From NCBI GenBank assembly GCA_023436745.1, contig JAEZHZ010000270.1, forward strand, positions 1-7,241: 7,241 bases of DNA, read 5' to 3'. Shown one piece after another: positions 6,089 to 7,241 of this stretch. Numbering within the stretch: the first letter of the stretch is position 1; each line of letters begins with the position of its first letter. A program made the position numbers and the translations under genes. The notes under the pieces were generated by a model. It was not told the DNA's origin, searched no databases, and worked only from the letters and a program-made list of their open reading frames with translations. The DNA comes from Pseudomonadota bacterium. GTDB taxonomy: Bacteria > Pseudomonadota > Alphaproteobacteria > Rhizobiales > Devosiaceae.

Positions 6089-6116
6089 TTGACAGCCAAA
6101 CCGAACCTGTTATGCC
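6089..6116 (+). promoter_or_regulatory. Sigma70-type promoter for transketolase
   Basis: A perfect consensus TTGACA (6089-6094) is followed after 16 bases by TATGCC (6111-6116). The -10 match is moderate. Transcription would begin near 6123, about 67 nt before the transketolase ATG. It lies in the divergent region between the DUF4164-zapA operon and tkt. Confidence 0.55.
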
Positions 6117-6130
6117 CTAAACCCGCCTTT

Positions 6131-6159
6131 GGGAGGAGGCGCACCGCGCCGCAGCTCCC
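6131..6159 (+). other. Leader hairpin upstream of transketolase, covering a Shine-Dalgarno-like run
   Basis: In the predicted leader, GGGAG (6131-6135) can pair with CTCCC (6155-6159). Inside that, GGCGC (6138-6142) pairs with GCGCC (6146-6150) around an ACC loop. The stem buries GGAGGAGG (6132-6139), a strong Shine-Dalgarno match that has no ATG, GTG or TTG at a suitable distance. The real ATG at 6190 has only a weak GAAAG upstream. A role in mRNA stability or ribosome access is possible but unproven. Confidence 0.35.
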
Positions 6160-6189
6160 TCCGAACAGCCCCGACGAAAGCGCTCGCCC

Positions 6190-7241
6190 ATGCCGAATAC
6201 TGCCCAGCAGAACGAACTGGCCAATGCCATCCGCTCGCTTGCGATGGATGCCGTCGAGAAAGCCAATTCCGGCCACCCCGGCCTGCCCATGGGCTGCGCC
6301 GATATCGCAACGGTGCTGTTCACCAAGGTGATGAAGTTCGATCCATCCCAGCCCCGCTGGCCAGATCGGGACCGCTTCATCCTTTCTGCCGGTCACGGCT
6401 CGATGCTGCTGTACTCCGCGCTTTACCTGCTCGGGTACGAGGACATGACCATCGAGGAAGTGAAAAACTTCCGCCAGATCGGTTCGCGGACCGCCGGCCA
6501 CCCCGAGTTCGGCCATGCGAGCGGCATCGAGCCCACCACGGGGCCGCTTGGGCAGGGCCTTGCCAACTCCGTCGGCTTTGCCGTGGCCAAGGCCAAGCTC
6601 GCCGCCGAGTTCGGCTCCGAACTGGTCGATCACTACACCTGGGTCCTCGCCGGCGACGGCTGCCTCTTGGAGGGCATCTCCCAGGAGGCGATTTCGCTGG
6701 CTGGCCATCTCAAACTCAACAAGCTGGTGGTGATCTGGGACAACAACGACATCACCATTGACGGCAAGGTCTCGAACGCCGACTCCACCGACCAGATCGC
6801 CCGTTTCAAGGCCGTCGGCTGGAACACCATCGAGATCGACGGCCATGACCAGGACGCGATCGAGAGCGCCCTGAACGCCGCCAAGCAGTCCGACCGGCCG
6901 ACCCTGATCGCCGCCAAGACCACCATCGGCTTCGGTGCCCCCAAGAAGGCAGGTACGGAGAAGGTCCATGGTGCTCCCCTCGGTGCCGAGGAACTCGCCG
7001 GGGCCAAGGCCGCCCTCGGCATCGACTATCCCGCCTTCGAGATCCCCTCGCACATCCTCGACAGCTGGCGCGCTGCGGGCAAGCGCTCGGGCAATCTGCG
7101 CGGCGAATGGGAATCCCGCCTCGCTTCGTCCGACAAGAAGGACGAGTTCACCCGCCGCGTCTCCGGTAAGCTCCCGTCCGGCTACGCCGCCGCGATGGCC
7201 GAGTACAAGCAGAAGCTCGCCGCCGACAAGCCGAAGGTCGC
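6190..7241 (+). CDS. tkt: Transketolase, N-terminal part (runs off the window)
   Basis: The frame is open from ATG 6190 to the window end and gives 350 residues of transketolase, roughly half of the usual 660 or so. The enzyme moves two-carbon ketol units between sugar phosphates using thiamine diphosphate (TPP) and a divalent cation, in the pentose phosphate pathway and, in autotrophs, the Calvin cycle. Visible landmarks are SGHPGLPMG (27-35, H29), LSAGHGSMLLY (H69), the TAGHPEFGH segment (H104), TTGPLGQGL, the TPP/metal motif GDGCLLEG (G155-D156-G157) to WDNN (N186), and the conserved KVHGAPLG (H260). The pyrimidine-binding and C-terminal domains are beyond the edge. The start gives a family-typical N-terminus (NELANAIRSLAMDAVEKANS). 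It is divergent from DUF4164-zapA. In rhizobia the gene often precedes gap and pgk, which would be expected to the right. Confidence 0.97.
   Translation, partial: MPNTAQQNELANAIRSLAMDAVEKANSGHPGLPMGCADIATVLFTKVMKFDPSQPRWPDRDRFILSAGHGSMLLYSALYLLGYEDMTIEEVKNFRQIGSRTAGHPEFGHASGIEPTTGPLGQGLANSVGFAVAKAKLAAEFGSELVDHYTWVLAGDGCLLEGISQEAISLAGHLKLNKLVVIWDNNDITIDGKVSNADSTDQIARFKAVGWNTIEIDGHDQDAIESALNAAKQSDRPTLIAAKTTIGFGAPKKAGTEKVHGAPLGAEELAGAKAALGIDYPAFEIPSHILDSWRAAGKRSGNLRGEWESRLASSDKKDEFTRRVSGKLPSGYAAAMAEYKQKLAADKPKV

Noticed and set aside
6040..7053. Leftward open frame (337 codons) opposite transketolase
   Set aside because: It is antisense to a clear transketolase and shows only the Gly/Leu/Asp-rich composition expected from the complementary strand.

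Overview
The window is GC-rich, densely packed chromosomal DNA of alphaproteobacterial type, most likely Hyphomicrobiales (a Devosia-like lineage is a guess). The basis is a conserved housekeeping neighbourhood: transketolase, a DUF4164 protein, zapA, 6S RNA (ssrS), 5-formyltetrahydrofolate cyclo-ligase, a YmdB-type metallophosphoesterase and yebC. The protein sequences are also typical of that order.

Layout. Bases 1-108 hold the last codons of a rightward GGDEF (diguanylate cyclase) gene. A hairpin terminator at 114-143 separates it from the leftward yebC (170-916). Further right, also leftward, lie the YmdB-like phosphoesterase (998-1813) and ygfA (1810-2397), which overlap by an ATGA. The 6S RNA (about 2414-2567) sits just upstream of ygfA, so ssrS and ygfA look co-transcribed, as in E. 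coli. Two rightward genes follow: a secreted SLT-SPOR lytic transglycosylase (2721-3638) and a CPA1-type sodium/proton antiporter (3751-5346). The antiporter ends inside the stop codon of the leftward zapA (5343-5720). zapA is preceded by a small coiled-coil DUF4164 gene (5724-6011). A divergent promoter region (6012-6189) leads into transketolase (6190 to the window end, incomplete).

How the genes fit together. ZapA (FtsZ-ring stabiliser) and the SPOR-containing transglycosylase both point to the division septum. Transketolase and ygfA are central carbon and folate metabolism. 6S RNA controls sigma70 RNA polymerase globally, and YebC acts in translation or regulation. No phage, transposon, CRISPR or defence system is visible.

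The most notable points are the 6S RNA itself, which can form two mutually exclusive structures in its central bubble, and the oppositely oriented transglycosylase/antiporter pair that splits the usual zapA-ssrS-ygfA block. I see no convincing sign of a wholly new system.
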